A stretch of DNA of 64,000 nucleotides from Cellulosimicrobium cellulans (lineage in GTDB: Bacteria; Actinomycetota; Actinomycetes; Actinomycetales; Cellulomonadaceae), in NCBI RefSeq assembly GCF_024124905.1, contig NZ_JAMXST010000002.1:744001-808000 (forward strand), given 5' to 3'. The notes beneath the pieces are model-generated. The model saw only the letters and a list, made by a program, of their open reading frames with translations, made no database searches and was not told the origin of the DNA. Shown here piece by piece: positions 27,249-35,472 of this stretch. The translations under genes were made by a program, and so were the position numbers. The first letter of the stretch is position 1, and every line of letters begins with the position of its first letter.

Positions 27249-28723
27249 CGACGCACGGCGACTCCGCCCCGGTCCCGCTCGACGAGCTGGGCACCGTCCA
27301 CCTCGTCGGGGTCGGCGGCGCAGGCATGTCGGTGGTCGCGCGACTGCTCGCGGCGCACGGCGTCCGCGTTCAGGGCTCGGACGCGCGCGAGAGCGAGACG
27401 CTCGAGGCCCTGCGGTCCGACGGCGTGCAGGTCTGGGCGGGGCACGACGCCGCCCACGTCACGGGCGCGGACACGGTCGTGGTGTCGAGCGCGGTCCGCG
27501 CGTCGAACCCGGAGCTCGTGGCCGCGCGCGCCGCGGGACTGCGCGTGCTGCACCGCTCGCAGGCGCTCGCGTCGCTCATGGCCCACGGGCGCTCGGTCGC
27601 GGTCGCCGGCGCGCACGGCAAGACGACGACGTCCGCGATGATCGCGACGGTCCTGCGCGGCGCGGGTCTCGACCCGTCCTTCGCGATCGGCGGCACGGTG
27701 CTCACGGCGGACGGGCCCGTCGCCGGGGGGCACCTCGGGTCCGACGTCCTCGTGGCCGAGGCCGACGAGTCCGACGGCTCGTTCCTCAACTACGCGCCCG
27801 ACGTCGCGGTCGTGACGAACGTGGAGCCGGACCACCTCGACCACTACGGGTCGCGCGCGGCGTTCGAGCAGGCGTTCGTCGACTTCGCGGCGCGGATCGT
27901 CCCGGGCGGGACGCTGGTCGCGTGCGCCGACGACGCCGGGGCGCGCGCGCTCGCGGCCGCCCACGCCGCGGGCGGGGGCGCGGTCGTCACCTACGGCACC
28001 GCCGCCGACGCCGACGTGCGCGCGTCGGACGTGCGCCCGACCACCGACGACGGACGCGCGGGCGTGCGCGCGGCGCTCGCGGGGGCCGTCGGGGGCGCCA
28101 CGCTCGACGGGCTCGAGCTGCGGCTGCGCGTGCCCGGCCACCACAACGCGCTGAACGCCACGGCGGCCGTCGTGACGGCGGTCGTGCTCGGCGTGGACCC
28201 GGCGGCGGCCGTCGCCGCGGCGCACGGCTTCCTCGGCACGGGACGCCGGTTCGAGGCGCGCGGCGAGGCGGGCGGGGTGCGGGTCGTCGACGACTACGCG
28301 CACCACCCGACGGAGGTCGCGGCGCTGCTGGCTGCCGCGCGGCCCGTCGCCGCGGGAGGCCGGGTGCTCGTGCTCTTCCAGCCGCACCTCTACTCGCGCA
28401 CGGCGACGTTCGCGCGCGAGTTCGCGCGGGCGCTGGCGGCCGCGGACGAGGTCGTGGTCACGGGGATCTACGCCGCGCGCGAGGACCCCGACCCGACCGT
28501 GGGACCGCGCACGATCACGGACCTGATGGACGCTCCCGGCGTGGTGGTGGCGGCCGTGGAGGACCGGGTCGAGGCCGCGCGCCGCGTCGCGGACGCCGCG
28601 CGGCCGGGGGACCTCGTCCTCACGGTCGGCGCCGGCGACGTGACGGAGCTGGGCGCGGTGGTCCTCGCGCGGATCGCCGAGCGGACCGCCGGCGCCGGGG
28701 CTCCCGGAGGGGGCGCGGCCTGA
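27245..28723 (+). CDS. murC: UDP-MurNAc:L-Ala ligase MurC
   Basis: The 492-residue enzyme is the first Mur ligase, adding L-Ala to UDP-MurNAc. N-terminal VHLVGVGGAGMSVVARLL, VVVSSAVRASNPE, ATP-binding VAGAHGKTTTSAM (about 119-131), VTNVEPDHLDHYGS, and C-terminal VDDYAHHPTEVAALL and LFQPHLYSRT are present. GTG start by overlap with the murG stop; the stop shares one base with the ftsQ ATG. Confidence 0.96.
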   Translation: MTTHGDSAPVPLDELGTVHLVGVGGAGMSVVARLLAAHGVRVQGSDARESETLEALRSDGVQVWAGHDAAHVTGADTVVVSSAVRASNPELVAARAAGLRVLHRSQALASLMAHGRSVAVAGAHGKTTTSAMIATVLRGAGLDPSFAIGGTVLTADGPVAGGHLGSDVLVAEADESDGSFLNYAPDVAVVTNVEPDHLDHYGSRAAFEQAFVDFAARIVPGGTLVACADDAGARALAAAHAAGGGAVVTYGTAADADVRASDVRPTTDDGRAGVRAALAGAVGGATLDGLELRLRVPGHHNALNATAAVVTAVVLGVDPAAAVAAAHGFLGTGRRFEARGEAGGVRVVDDYAHHPTEVAALLAAARPVAAGGRVLVLFQPHLYSRTATFAREFARALAAADEVVVTGIYAAREDPDPTVGPRTITDLMDAPGVVVAAVEDRVEAARRVADAARPGDLVLTVGAGDVTELGAVVLARIAERTAGAGAPGGGAA

Positions 28724-29775
28724 TGCGCCCGCCACCCCGGCCCCGACCCGCCGCACCCCGACCGGACCGGTCGGGCGCGGGGGCGAGCGCCGCGCGGCCC
28801 GCGTCCCCGGCACGGTCGGGGACGCCGAAGCCGGTCACCCGGGCGCCGGCCGAGGAGACGCCCACACGGCCCGTCCGCCGCGTGACCTCCGCCGGGCGCG
28901 AGCTCGTGCCGTCGACCACCGAGCGCCCCCGGGCGAGCGGGCCCGCGACGGGTCCGCAGAGCGTCCGAGGGCGGCCGCGGGGTTCCGCGAGGACGCCGAC
29001 CGCCCCGCGCGGGACGCCGACCGCCCCGGTCGGCGTGGTGTCGCACGGGATGGCCGAGCGGCTGGCCGAGCGCGACGCGATGCGCCGGCACCGCGTGCGC
29101 ACGCGCGTGCTCGGGTGGGTCTCGGGTGCGCTCGTGGTGGCCGCGCTCGTGTGGGTCGCGTTCTTCTCGTCGGTGCTCGGGCTGGACCCGGAGGACGTGA
29201 CGATCTCGGGAGAGGGCACGGTGATCGACCCGGCCCAGGTCGAGGCCGTGGTCGCGGAGTCCGCCGGGGTGCCGCTGCCGCGGCTCGACACGGTCGCGCT
29301 GCGCGAGCGGGTCCTGGCCCTCAACGGCGTCCGCGACGTCGAGATCCGCCGCGCCTGGCCGGCCGGGCTGACCGTGCTGCTCGAGTCGCGCGAGCCGGTG
29401 GTCGCGGTCCCGGTGGACGGCGGGTTCGCGCTGCTCGACGCGGACGGCGTGCAGGTGCGCACCGACCCCGCCGTCCCGGAGGGGCTGCCGGAGATCGACG
29501 CCCCGCTCGACGACCGTGGCGCCAAGGCGCTCGACGCGGCGCTCGTGCTCCTCAACGCGCTGCCGGCCGACCTCCACGCGCAGGTCGCCGAGGTGTCGGC
29601 CCCGACGCGCGACGCGGTCCGGATGACGCTGCGGGACGGCGTGGTGGTGGAGTGGGGGAGCGCGGAGGAGGCGGCGCTCAAGGTCCGCGTCCTGCAGACG
29701 CTGCGCGCGGTCCCCGAGAACGCGGGCGTGACGCTCTACGACGTCTCGGCACCCACGATGCCGGTGACGCGGTGA
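28723..29775 (+). CDS. ftsQ: Cell division protein FtsQ
   Basis: The 350-residue bitopic division protein has a long Arg/Pro/Ser/Thr-rich cytoplasmic tail (about 1-125, longer than in most FtsQ). One membrane span follows (about 128-150, LGWVSGALVVAALVWVAFF), then a POTRA domain (LDPEDVTISGEGTVIDPAQVEAVV and following) and the FtsQ beta domain. It recruits and regulates FtsL, FtsB and FtsW-FtsI. It is the last gene of the mur block before the separately promoted ftsZ. Confidence 0.92.
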   Translation: MRPPPRPRPAAPRPDRSGAGASAARPASPARSGTPKPVTRAPAEETPTRPVRRVTSAGRELVPSTTERPRASGPATGPQSVRGRPRGSARTPTAPRGTPTAPVGVVSHGMAERLAERDAMRRHRVRTRVLGWVSGALVVAALVWVAFFSSVLGLDPEDVTISGEGTVIDPAQVEAVVAESAGVPLPRLDTVALRERVLALNGVRDVEIRRAWPAGLTVLLESREPVVAVPVDGGFALLDADGVQVRTDPAVPEGLPEIDAPLDDRGAKALDAALVLLNALPADLHAQVAEVSAPTRDAVRMTLRDGVVVEWGSAEEAALKVRVLQTLRAVPENAGVTLYDVSAPTMPVTR

Positions 29776-29826
29776 GCAGCACGGGAGCGCCGTGGACGGC
29801 GATACCCGACACGCGCGAGGCGGTCG

Positions 29827-29855
29827 TTGATGATGGGCACGTCGACACCTACGGT
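29827..29855 (+). promoter_or_regulatory. ftsZ promoter (TTGATG-17-TACGGT)
   Basis: The -35 TTGATG (29827-29832) and -10 TACGGT (29850-29855) are separated by exactly 17 bases in the ftsQ-ftsZ gap. Transcription would start near 29862, about 75 bases before the ftsZ GTG. Confidence 0.65.
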
Positions 29856-29861
29856 CGACCC

Positions 29862-29936
29862 ATGAACGACCTGACATAACTATAACCCTCTAGTTGAGGG
29901 TGAAGGTTCAGGGCTGACCGATCGAGAGGCATTGAC
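29862..29936 (+). promoter_or_regulatory. AT-rich structured ftsZ leader
   Basis: The leader contains an AT-rich block (CATAACTATAACCC, about 29875-29888), strikingly unlike its surroundings. A perfect hairpin follows: ACCCTC (29885-29890), TAGTT loop, GAGGGT (29896-29901). CCTCT (29887-29891) can alternatively pair with AGAGG (29925-29929) of the Shine-Dalgarno. A second -10-like TATAAC (29881-29886) raises the alternative of a downstream promoter. Confidence 0.55.
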
Positions 29937-31280
29937 GTGGCAACTCCGCAGAACTACCTAGCAGTGATCAAGGTGGTCGGCATCGGCGGTGGGGGCGTGA
30001 ACGCCGTCAACCGGATGATCGAGGTCGGCCTCAAGGGCGTCGAGTTCATCGCCATCAACACGGACGCGCAGGCGCTCCTCATGTCGGACGCCGACGTCAA
30101 GCTCGACGTCGGCCGCGAGCTGACGCGCGGGCTCGGTGCCGGCGCGGACCCCGAGGTGGGCAAGAAGGCCGCCGAGGACCACGCCGAGGAGATCGAGGAC
30201 GTGCTGCGCGGCGCGGACATGGTCTTCGTCACCGCGGGCGAGGGCGGCGGCACCGGCACGGGCGGCGCGCCCGTCGTCGCGCGGATCGCTCGCTCGCTCG
30301 GCGCGCTCACCGTCGGTGTCGTGACCCGCCCGTTCACGTTCGAGGGTCGTCGTCGCTCGGTCCAGGCCGACCAGGGCATCGAGAACCTGCGCAACGAGGT
30401 CGACACCCTCATCGTCATCCCCAACGACCGCCTCCTGTCGATGTCCGACCGCAACGTCAGCGCGCTCCAGGCCTTCCACCAGGCGGACCAGGTGCTGCTC
30501 TCCGGCGTGCAGGGCATCACGGACCTCATCACGACGCCGGGCCTCATCAACCTCGACTTCGCCGACGTGAAGTCGGTCATGCAGGGGGCGGGCAGCGCCC
30601 TGATGGGCATCGGCAACGCGCGGGGCGACGACCGCGCCGTCCAGGCCGCCGAGATGGCGATCTCGTCGCCGCTCCTGGAGGCCAGCATCGACGGCGCGCA
30701 CGGCGTCCTCCTGTCGATCCAGGGTGGCTCCGACCTCGGGCTCTTCGAGATCAACGAGGCGGCGCGTCTCGTCCACGAGGCCGCTCACACCGAGGCCAAC
30801 ATCATCTTCGGCGCGGTGATCGACGACGCGCTGGGCGACGAGGTGCGCGTCACCGTGATCGCCGCGGGCTTCGACGGTGGTGCGCCGCAGGTCCGTGGCG
30901 ACGCCCGCGCGCTCGGCCAGGTGGCCGGGGCGCAGCGCCCGGCGACGAGCGCGATCCCGGCCGTCCCGGCGGCGCGCCCGGTGCCGCCGGCGCCGGCGCC
31001 GACGACGGGCGCCCACACGCTGCCCCGTCCGGTGGTGCCGATCCAGCCGGAGGCCGACGACGTGCCCGTCACGCTCGACGGCGGCTCGGGCCCGGTCCCC
31101 GTCGAGCCGTCGCCCGCCCCGACGTTCACCGTGGTCGGCTCGGGCGACGCGGCGAACCAGAACGCCGACGCCGTGCCGGGCGGCCAGAACGCGGGCGTCG
31201 AGGTGCCGCCGCGGATCTTCGACGAGGAGCCCGCGCGCCGCAAGGTCGAGGAGCTCGACGTCCCCGACTTCCTCAAGTGA
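29937..31280 (+). CDS. ftsZ: Cell division GTPase FtsZ
   Basis: The 447-residue tubulin homologue forms the Z-ring. It opens with [22 protein letters not shown]. The tubulin signature [12 protein letters not shown] lies near 103-114, the synergy-loop region [11 protein letters not shown] is intact, and a long Pro/Ala/Val-rich linker (about 320-430) precedes the C-terminal partner-binding peptide DVPDFLK, which binds SepF and FtsW. The GTG is preceded by GAGAGGC (6-base spacing). No ftsA precedes it, as usual in actinobacteria, so SepF is the expected membrane anchor. Confidence 0.98.
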   Translation: MATPQNYLAVIKVVGIGGGGVNAVNRMIEVGLKGVEFIAINTDAQALLMSDADVKLDVGRELTRGLGAGADPEVGKKAAEDHAEEIEDVLRGADMVFVTAGEGGGTGTGGAPVVARIARSLGALTVGVVTRPFTFEGRRRSVQADQGIENLRNEVDTLIVIPNDRLLSMSDRNVSALQAFHQADQVLLSGVQGITDLITTPGLINLDFADVKSVMQGAGSALMGIGNARGDDRAVQAAEMAISSPLLEASIDGAHGVLLSIQGGSDLGLFEINEAARLVHEAAHTEANIIFGAVIDDALGDEVRVTVIAAGFDGGAPQVRGDARALGQVAGAQRPATSAIPAVPAARPVPPAPAPTTGAHTLPRPVVPIQPEADDVPVTLDGGSGPVPVEPSPAPTFTVVGSGDAANQNADAVPGGQNAGVEVPPRIFDEEPARRKVEELDVPDFLK

Positions 31281-31307
31281 CCCGGTGCTGACCCGGGACC
31301 GGACCCG

Positions 31308-32120
31308 ATGAGCACCCGACCTGCGTCCGACGGGAGGGGCGGCGTCCTCGACGCCGCCCCTCCCGTCGTGCTCGCTGTCGACCTCGGTCCCGGCGTGCGC
31401 GCCGGGTTCACGACCCGCACGGGCGGTGTCTCGCCGGCGCCCTGGGACTCGCTCAACCTCGGCCTCAACGTGACCGACGACGCGACGCGCGTCCGGAGCA
31501 ACCGTGCGCGCGCGTCCGCGTGGCTCGGGGCTCCGGTCGCCTTCTCCTCCCAGGTGCACGGCACGGACGTCGTGCGGCTCGGCTCGCCGCCCCGGGACGC
31601 GGACGGTGCGCCCGTGGACTCGGTGGGCGAGGCCGACGCGATCGTCGCGACCGCCCCGGGCGTGGGGCTCGGCGTGCTCGTGGCCGACTGCGTGCCCGTC
31701 CTCCTCGCGGACGCCGACGCAGGTGTCGTCGGGGTCGCCCACGCGGGACGGCGCGGGCTCGCGCACGGCGTCGTCCCGGCGGTCCTCGAGGCGATGCGCG
31801 CGGCGGGCGCCCGGACCCGGAACGTCCGGGCCGCCGTCGGGCCGAGCGCGTGCGGCCGGTGCTACGAGGTCCCCGCGACGATGCGCGACGACGTCGCGCT
31901 CGCGCGGCCGGCCACGCGGTCCACGACGTCGTGGGGCACCCCGGCGCTCGACCTGCCGGCCGGCGTGGTGGCCGACCTCGTCGCCGCGGGGGTCGAGGAC
32001 GTCGTGCACGTCGACGCGTGCACGATCGAGGACGACCGGTTCTTCTCGCACCGCCGCGCTGCGCGCGGCGGGACGACGACGGGTCGCTTCGCCGGACTGG
32101 TCACGCTCTCCGGCGCGTGA
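31308..32120 (+). CDS. pgeF: Peptidoglycan editing factor PgeF (YlmD/YfiH, polyphenol-oxidase-fold)
   Basis: The 270-residue protein of the YfiH family acts in related bacteria as an editing amidase against misincorporated L-Ser precursors; an adenosine-processing role has also been reported. The metal and catalytic residues lie in SQVHGTDV (His), VADCVPVLLAD (Cys) and VGVAHAGRRGL (His), all present. It follows ftsZ by 27 bases and should be co-transcribed. The usual next gene, the PLP-binding ylmE/yggS, is missing here. Confidence 0.92.
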   Translation: MSTRPASDGRGGVLDAAPPVVLAVDLGPGVRAGFTTRTGGVSPAPWDSLNLGLNVTDDATRVRSNRARASAWLGAPVAFSSQVHGTDVVRLGSPPRDADGAPVDSVGEADAIVATAPGVGLGVLVADCVPVLLADADAGVVGVAHAGRRGLAHGVVPAVLEAMRAAGARTRNVRAAVGPSACGRCYEVPATMRDDVALARPATRSTTSWGTPALDLPAGVVADLVAAGVEDVVHVDACTIEDDRFFSHRRAARGGTTTGRFAGLVTLSGA

Positions 32121-32129
32121 CACCCCCGG

Positions 32130-32154
32130 CCTCGACCTCCGGGTGAGGTTGAGG
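32130..32154 (+). terminator. Hairpin after pgeF
   Basis: CCTCGACCTC (32130-32139) pairs with GAGGTTGAGG (32145-32154), with one G-U, over a 5-base loop 9 bases after the pgeF stop. It is a plausible terminator of the ftsZ-pgeF transcript without a T tract. A second weaker hairpin follows at about 32155-32180. Confidence 0.5.
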
Positions 32155-32260
32155 ACGACGGGCGTGTCGTCCCGTGATCGTCCGACGCCCTCGGTTAGCG
32201 TGAACGCACCGGTCCGACGGCCGGTGGACCGACGGATCGATCGAGGACGGAGCAAGGCCC

Positions 32261-32746
32261 ATGGCGGGAGCGCTGCGCAAGACCATGCTGTATCTGGGCC
32301 TCGCTGATGATCGCGGCGAGGACGAGCAGGACGAGTACGTCGACGAGCTCGACGAGACGGGGGCGGACGTGTCGCACGACTACCAGGCCCAGGTGACGCC
32401 GCTGCACCGCGCGCTCGGACCGCGCGAGGTGCCGCAGACGAGCATGTCGGCCGCCGAGCTGCGCCGGATCACGACGGTCCACCCGCGGTCGTACAACGAC
32501 GCGCGCGTGATCGGGGAGGCGTTCCGCGGAGGGACGCCCGTGATCATGAACCTGTCGGACATGGACGACGCGGACGCGAAGCGCCTGGTCGACTTCTCCG
32601 CCGGACTCATCTTCGGGCTCCACGGCGCCATCGAGCGTGTCACGAACAAGGTGTTCCTGCTCTCGCCCGAGCACGTGGAGATCACCGGCGAGGAGCAGGC
32701 CGCGGCGCCGGCCCCCGGGCGCGCCGGGTTCTACAACCAGAGCTGA
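32261..32746 (+). CDS. sepF: Cell division protein SepF
   Basis: The 161-residue FtsZ-membrane linker begins with an amphipathic helix ([14 protein letters not shown]) that should insert in the membrane. An acidic linker follows, then the SepF core (about 65-145) with [46 protein letters not shown] and [24 protein letters not shown] precedes the ATG. It sits between pgeF and yggT and is bounded by hairpins on both sides. Confidence 0.95.
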   Translation: MAGALRKTMLYLGLADDRGEDEQDEYVDELDETGADVSHDYQAQVTPLHRALGPREVPQTSMSAAELRRITTVHPRSYNDARVIGEAFRGGTPVIMNLSDMDDADAKRLVDFSAGLIFGLHGAIERVTNKVFLLSPEHVEITGEEQAAAPAPGRAGFYNQS

Positions 32747-32800
32747 CGGCGTGCGGGGCGCGCAGCGCCCGCCGAGCACGCGCCCCGCGCACGGCGCACG

Positions 32801-32832
32801 GAGGGACGGACGTGGCGACACGTCCGTCCCTC
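32801..32832 (+). terminator. Strong terminator hairpin after sepF
   Basis: A perfect 14-base-pair stem (GAGGGACGGACGTG at 32801-32814 with its complement at 32819-32832) has a GCGA tetraloop and is followed by a pyrimidine stretch TCCTGCTGTCC. It separates sepF from yggT, which has its own start signal. Confidence 0.85.
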
Positions 32833-32903
32833 TCCTGCTGTCCGCCTCGCGGCCCGCGTGTCCCGTGCCCGGCCGCGCGACGTGCGTCTGGCACAGTTGA
32901 CCC

Positions 32904-33194
32904 GTGATCTGGGACCTCATCACAGGGATCGTCGGATTCCTGCTCTGGCTCTACCTGCTGCTGCTCATCGGTCGGCTCGTGTTCGACTGGGTGCAGTTCT
33001 TCGCGCGCGACTGGCGACCGCGAGGCGTGATGCTCGTGCTCGCCGAGGTGATCTACTCGGCGACGGACCCGCCGCTGCGCGCGCTGCGCCGTCTCATCCC
33101 GCCGCTCTCGTTGGGGCAGGTGCGCCTCGACCTGGCGTTCATCATCCTCTTCTTCGCGGTGACGATCGCGGCGCAGATCGTGTCGTCGCTCTGA
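32904..33194 (+). CDS. yggT: YggT family membrane protein (YlmG)
   Basis: The 96-residue membrane protein has two spans (about 3-25 and 68-92) around the conserved loop YSATDPPLRALRRLIPPLSLG. It belongs to the YggT/YlmG family found between sepF and divIVA in Gram-positives; plastid relatives affect nucleoid and division organisation. The GTG start has no Shine-Dalgarno, but a -10-like CACAGT (32892-32897) ends 6 bases before it, suggesting a leaderless message. Confidence 0.88.
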   Translation: MIWDLITGIVGFLLWLYLLLLIGRLVFDWVQFFARDWRPRGVMLVLAEVIYSATDPPLRALRRLIPPLSLGQVRLDLAFIILFFAVTIAAQIVSSL

Positions 33195-33211
33195 GACGCA
33201 CGTCACGCGGA

Positions 33212-33230
33212 GGTCCGCTGCGGGCGGACC
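33212..33230 (+). terminator. Small hairpin after yggT
   Basis: GGTCCGC (33212-33218) pairs with GCGGACC (33224-33230) over a 5-base loop 18 bases after the yggT stop. The remaining gap to divIVA (to 33420) carries a possible -10 TACTTT at 33357-33362 but no gene. Confidence 0.45.
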
Positions 33231-33420
33231 ACCGAGGTGTGCTACGTCCGGTTCGCCCCGACCGCGACCGGCCCGACGCCACACCGTCACGTCATCCACA
33301 CGGGCGCGCGGCGCGCGAACGCACGACCGCTCCCGGCTCCCACGGGCAATCTCCGCTACTTTGGACTCTGGTGATCGCGAGGTCGCCCGGACCGACACGC
33401 AAACGCTATGAGGTGAACCG

Positions 33421-34089
33421 ATGGCACTGCTCACTGCAGAGGACATCCTGAACAAGAAGTTCTCGGCGACGAAGTTCCGCGAGGGGTACGACGTCGAAGA
33501 GGTCGACGACTTCTTGGACGAGGTGGTGAGGACTCTCAACTCCGTGCAGGAGGAGAACGAGGACCTCAAGTCGAAGCTCGCTGCCGCGGAGCGTCGTATC
33601 GCCGAGCTCAGCCGGGCCGACGCGTCCAGCGCCGTGGTGCAGCCCGCCGTCGTCGAGGCGCCCAAGGCGCCCGAGCCGGAGCCCGCCCCGGTCGCGCCGA
33701 TCTCGCAGGCCGTGGTCGCGAAGAACGGCGCTGAGCCCGAGTCGGCGACCGGCATGCTCCAGCTCGCCCAGAAGCTGCACGACGACTACGTGCGCTCGGG
33801 CCAGGAGGAGGGCGACCGGCTCATCGCGGAGGCGAAGGAGGAGGGCACGCGCATCGTGCGCGAGGCCGAGGAGACCTCGCACCGCACGCTGTCGCAGCTC
33901 GAGCAGGAGCGCTCGCTCCTCGAGCGCAAGATCGACGAGCTGCGCATCTTCGAGCGCGACTACCGCACGCGCCTCAAGAGCTACCTGCAGAACCTGCTGG
34001 GCGACCTCGACAACCGGGGCAGCGCCCTCCCGCCGCGCAGCAACGTCGGCGGGGCGAGCCGGACGAGCGACCTCGCTCCCGGCATCTAG
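33421..34089 (+). CDS. divIVA: DivIVA / Wag31 polar growth scaffold
   Basis: The 222-residue coiled-coil protein binds negatively curved membrane and organises wall synthesis at poles and septa. The N-terminal lipid-binding domain (LTAEDILNKKFSATKFREGYD start, then EEVDDFLDEVV) is followed by a coiled coil, a Pro/Ala/Glu linker (about 78-110) and a second coiled coil (about 115-195). GAGGTGA lies just before the ATG. It closes the dcw cluster. A large inverted repeat follows its stop. Confidence 0.95.
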   Translation: MALLTAEDILNKKFSATKFREGYDVEEVDDFLDEVVRTLNSVQEENEDLKSKLAAAERRIAELSRADASSAVVQPAVVEAPKAPEPEPAPVAPISQAVVAKNGAEPESATGMLQLAQKLHDDYVRSGQEEGDRLIAEAKEEGTRIVREAEETSHRTLSQLEQERSLLERKIDELRIFERDYRTRLKSYLQNLLGDLDNRGSALPPRSNVGGASRTSDLAPGI

Positions 34090-34108
34090 CACCTGCGTCG
34101 ACCGTCCG

Positions 34109-34187
34109 GCAGCGGCCGGTACGCCTCGCACCTGCGTCTTTCCGCCTCGGCGGCCCGGCGTGGTGTGTTGTGCGTACCGGCCGCTGC
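34109..34187. repeat. 16-bp perfect inverted repeat between divIVA and the DksA-like gene
   Basis: GCAGCGGCCGGTACGC (34109-34124) recurs as its exact reverse complement at 34172-34187, with a 47-base interval. The right arm overlaps the -35 and spacer of the following promoter. An 11-base direct repeat GCACCTGCGTC is also present at 34089-34099 and 34128-34138. It could form a long-loop terminator for divIVA or a paired operator for the downstream gene. Confidence 0.7.
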
Positions 34188-34196
34188 GTCTACTCT
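34168..34196 (+). promoter_or_regulatory. Promoter TTGTGC-17-TACTCT of the DksA-like gene
   Basis: The -35 TTGTGC (34168-34173) and -10 TACTCT (34191-34196) have the ideal 17-base spacer and lie 28 bases before the ATG, which has GGAGGGG upstream. Confidence 0.7.
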
Positions 34197-34223
34197 CGCG
34201 TGACTCGAACTTGGAGGGGCGAC

Positions 34224-34685
34224 ATGACCAAGCTCACCACCGCGGCCCGCACGGCCGTGCGCGACCGATTCCCGAACCTCGCGAAGGACGTCAAGTCCTT
34301 CCCCGTGCGCGACGGGGAGGAGCCCTGGACCCTGCGGGAGGCCGAGGAGCTCGCCGCCGAGCTCCTCGCGGAGAAGGAGCGCCTGGAGGGGGAGCTCGCC
34401 TCCGCCGACGAGGAGCTCTCGAACCTCCTGCGCCACTCCGGGGACGGGGCGGGCGACGACCAGGCGGACTCCGGCTCGAGCGCGCTGGAGCGGGAGCAGG
34501 AGCTGACCCTCGTCAACAACGTGCGCGACCTCCTCGCGCAGACGTCGCACGCGCTCGACCGCATCGCGGCGGGCACGTACGCGACCTGCGAGGAGACCGG
34601 GCTGCCGATCGGAAAGGCACGTCTCCAGGCGTTCCCGCGGGCGAACCTCTCGGTCGAGGCGAAGCAGCGCGCCGAGCGGCGCTGA
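34224..34685 (+). CDS. TraR/DksA-type regulator with degenerate zinc finger
   Basis: The 153-residue protein is a DksA/TraR relative: helical hairpin coiled coil (about 45-110), then the zinc-finger region YATCEETGLPIGKARLQAF. Canonical proteins have four cysteines (CxxC...CxxC). Here only C122 remains, the others being T125, S143 and A146, so zinc binding is doubtful. DksA proteins enter the RNA polymerase secondary channel to alter initiation; whether this one does is open. TTGGAGGGG sits before the ATG. It stands alone with its own promoter, upstream of lspA as in other actinobacteria. Confidence 0.82.
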   Translation: MTKLTTAARTAVRDRFPNLAKDVKSFPVRDGEEPWTLREAEELAAELLAEKERLEGELASADEELSNLLRHSGDGAGDDQADSGSSALEREQELTLVNNVRDLLAQTSHALDRIAAGTYATCEETGLPIGKARLQAFPRANLSVEAKQRAERR

Positions 34686-34755
34686 GCGTCGCTCGCACGG
34701 ACGGTCGGGCGGGGGCCGCGCAGAGGTCGTGGCCGACGTGGCAGACTTGCCGCCG

Positions 34756-35472
34756 ATGTCCACCTCCGCGCTCCCCGAGCCCACCGAACCCGCCGACGCC
34801 CCCGATCCCGGCGGTGCGTCCGGCACCGAGACCGGCACTGAGACGAGCACCGAGACCAGCGTCCCGTCCGGTCCCGAGGCGGGCACCCCCGGCCGCGGAC
34901 CGCGGCGCGTCCTCGTGGTCTGGACGGTCGTCCTCGCCGCACTCGTCCTGGTGCTCGACCAGCTCACCAAGTGGTGGGCGGAGTCCAGCCTCACGGTCGG
35001 CGACGACACGATCCCGCTCCTCGGGTCCCTGCTGGGGCTCCGGCTCATCTACAACCCCGGTGCGGCGCTCTCCATCGCGACGGGGATGACCTGGGTCCTG
35101 ACGATCGTCGTCGTGGCCGTGGTGGTCGTCATCGTGCGCATGGTGAGCCGGATCGGCTCCCGCGCGTGGGCCGTCGCTCTCGGGCTGCTGCTCGGCGGAG
35201 CGCTGGGGAACCTCGTGGACCGGTTCTTCCGCGAGCCGGGCTTCGCCCGCGGGCACGTCGTCGACTTCATCGCCTACGCGAACTGGTTCGTGGGCAACGT
35301 CGCGGACATCGCGATCGTGACCGCCGCGGTGATGATCGCCGTGCTCTCGGTCCTCGGCATCGGGCTGGACGGGACGCGTCACGGTGGCGACGAGGCGCCC
35401 GAGCCGGACGCCGGGGCGGCGGCCGAGACCGGCCCGACGACGGTGCACGCCGAGGGCGAGGAGGAGCGGTGA
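34756..35472 (+). CDS. lspA: Lipoprotein signal peptidase LspA
   Basis: The 238-residue four-span membrane aspartyl protease removes signal peptides of prolipoproteins. LDQLTKWW opens the first span, followed by [29 protein letters not shown] (first catalytic Asp) and [12 protein letters not shown] (second). A Thr/Glu-rich cytoplasmic tail (about 1-45) and an acidic C-terminus flank the core. Start choice is uncertain: ATG 34756 follows a -10-like CAGACT (34742-34747) by 8 bases and lacks a Shine-Dalgarno. GTG at 34738 or 34729 would add 6 or 9 residues. The stop overlaps the next gene. Confidence 0.92.
   Translation: MSTSALPEPTEPADAPDPGGASGTETGTETSTETSVPSGPEAGTPGRGPRRVLVVWTVVLAALVLVLDQLTKWWAESSLTVGDDTIPLLGSLLGLRLIYNPGAALSIATGMTWVLTIVVVAVVVVIVRMVSRIGSRAWAVALGLLLGGALGNLVDRFFREPGFARGHVVDFIAYANWFVGNVADIAIVTAAVMIAVLSVLGIGLDGTRHGGDEAPEPDAGAAAETGPTTVHAEGEEER

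Noticed and set aside
29958-32255. 765-residue minus-strand frame opposite ftsZ-pgeF
   Set aside because: Shadow frame opposite well-conserved FtsZ and PgeF.
34729-34755. Longer lspA start at GTG 34729 or 34738
   Set aside because: Shine-Dalgarno spacing is poor for GTG 34729 and the added residues are not family-conserved; kept only as an alternative.
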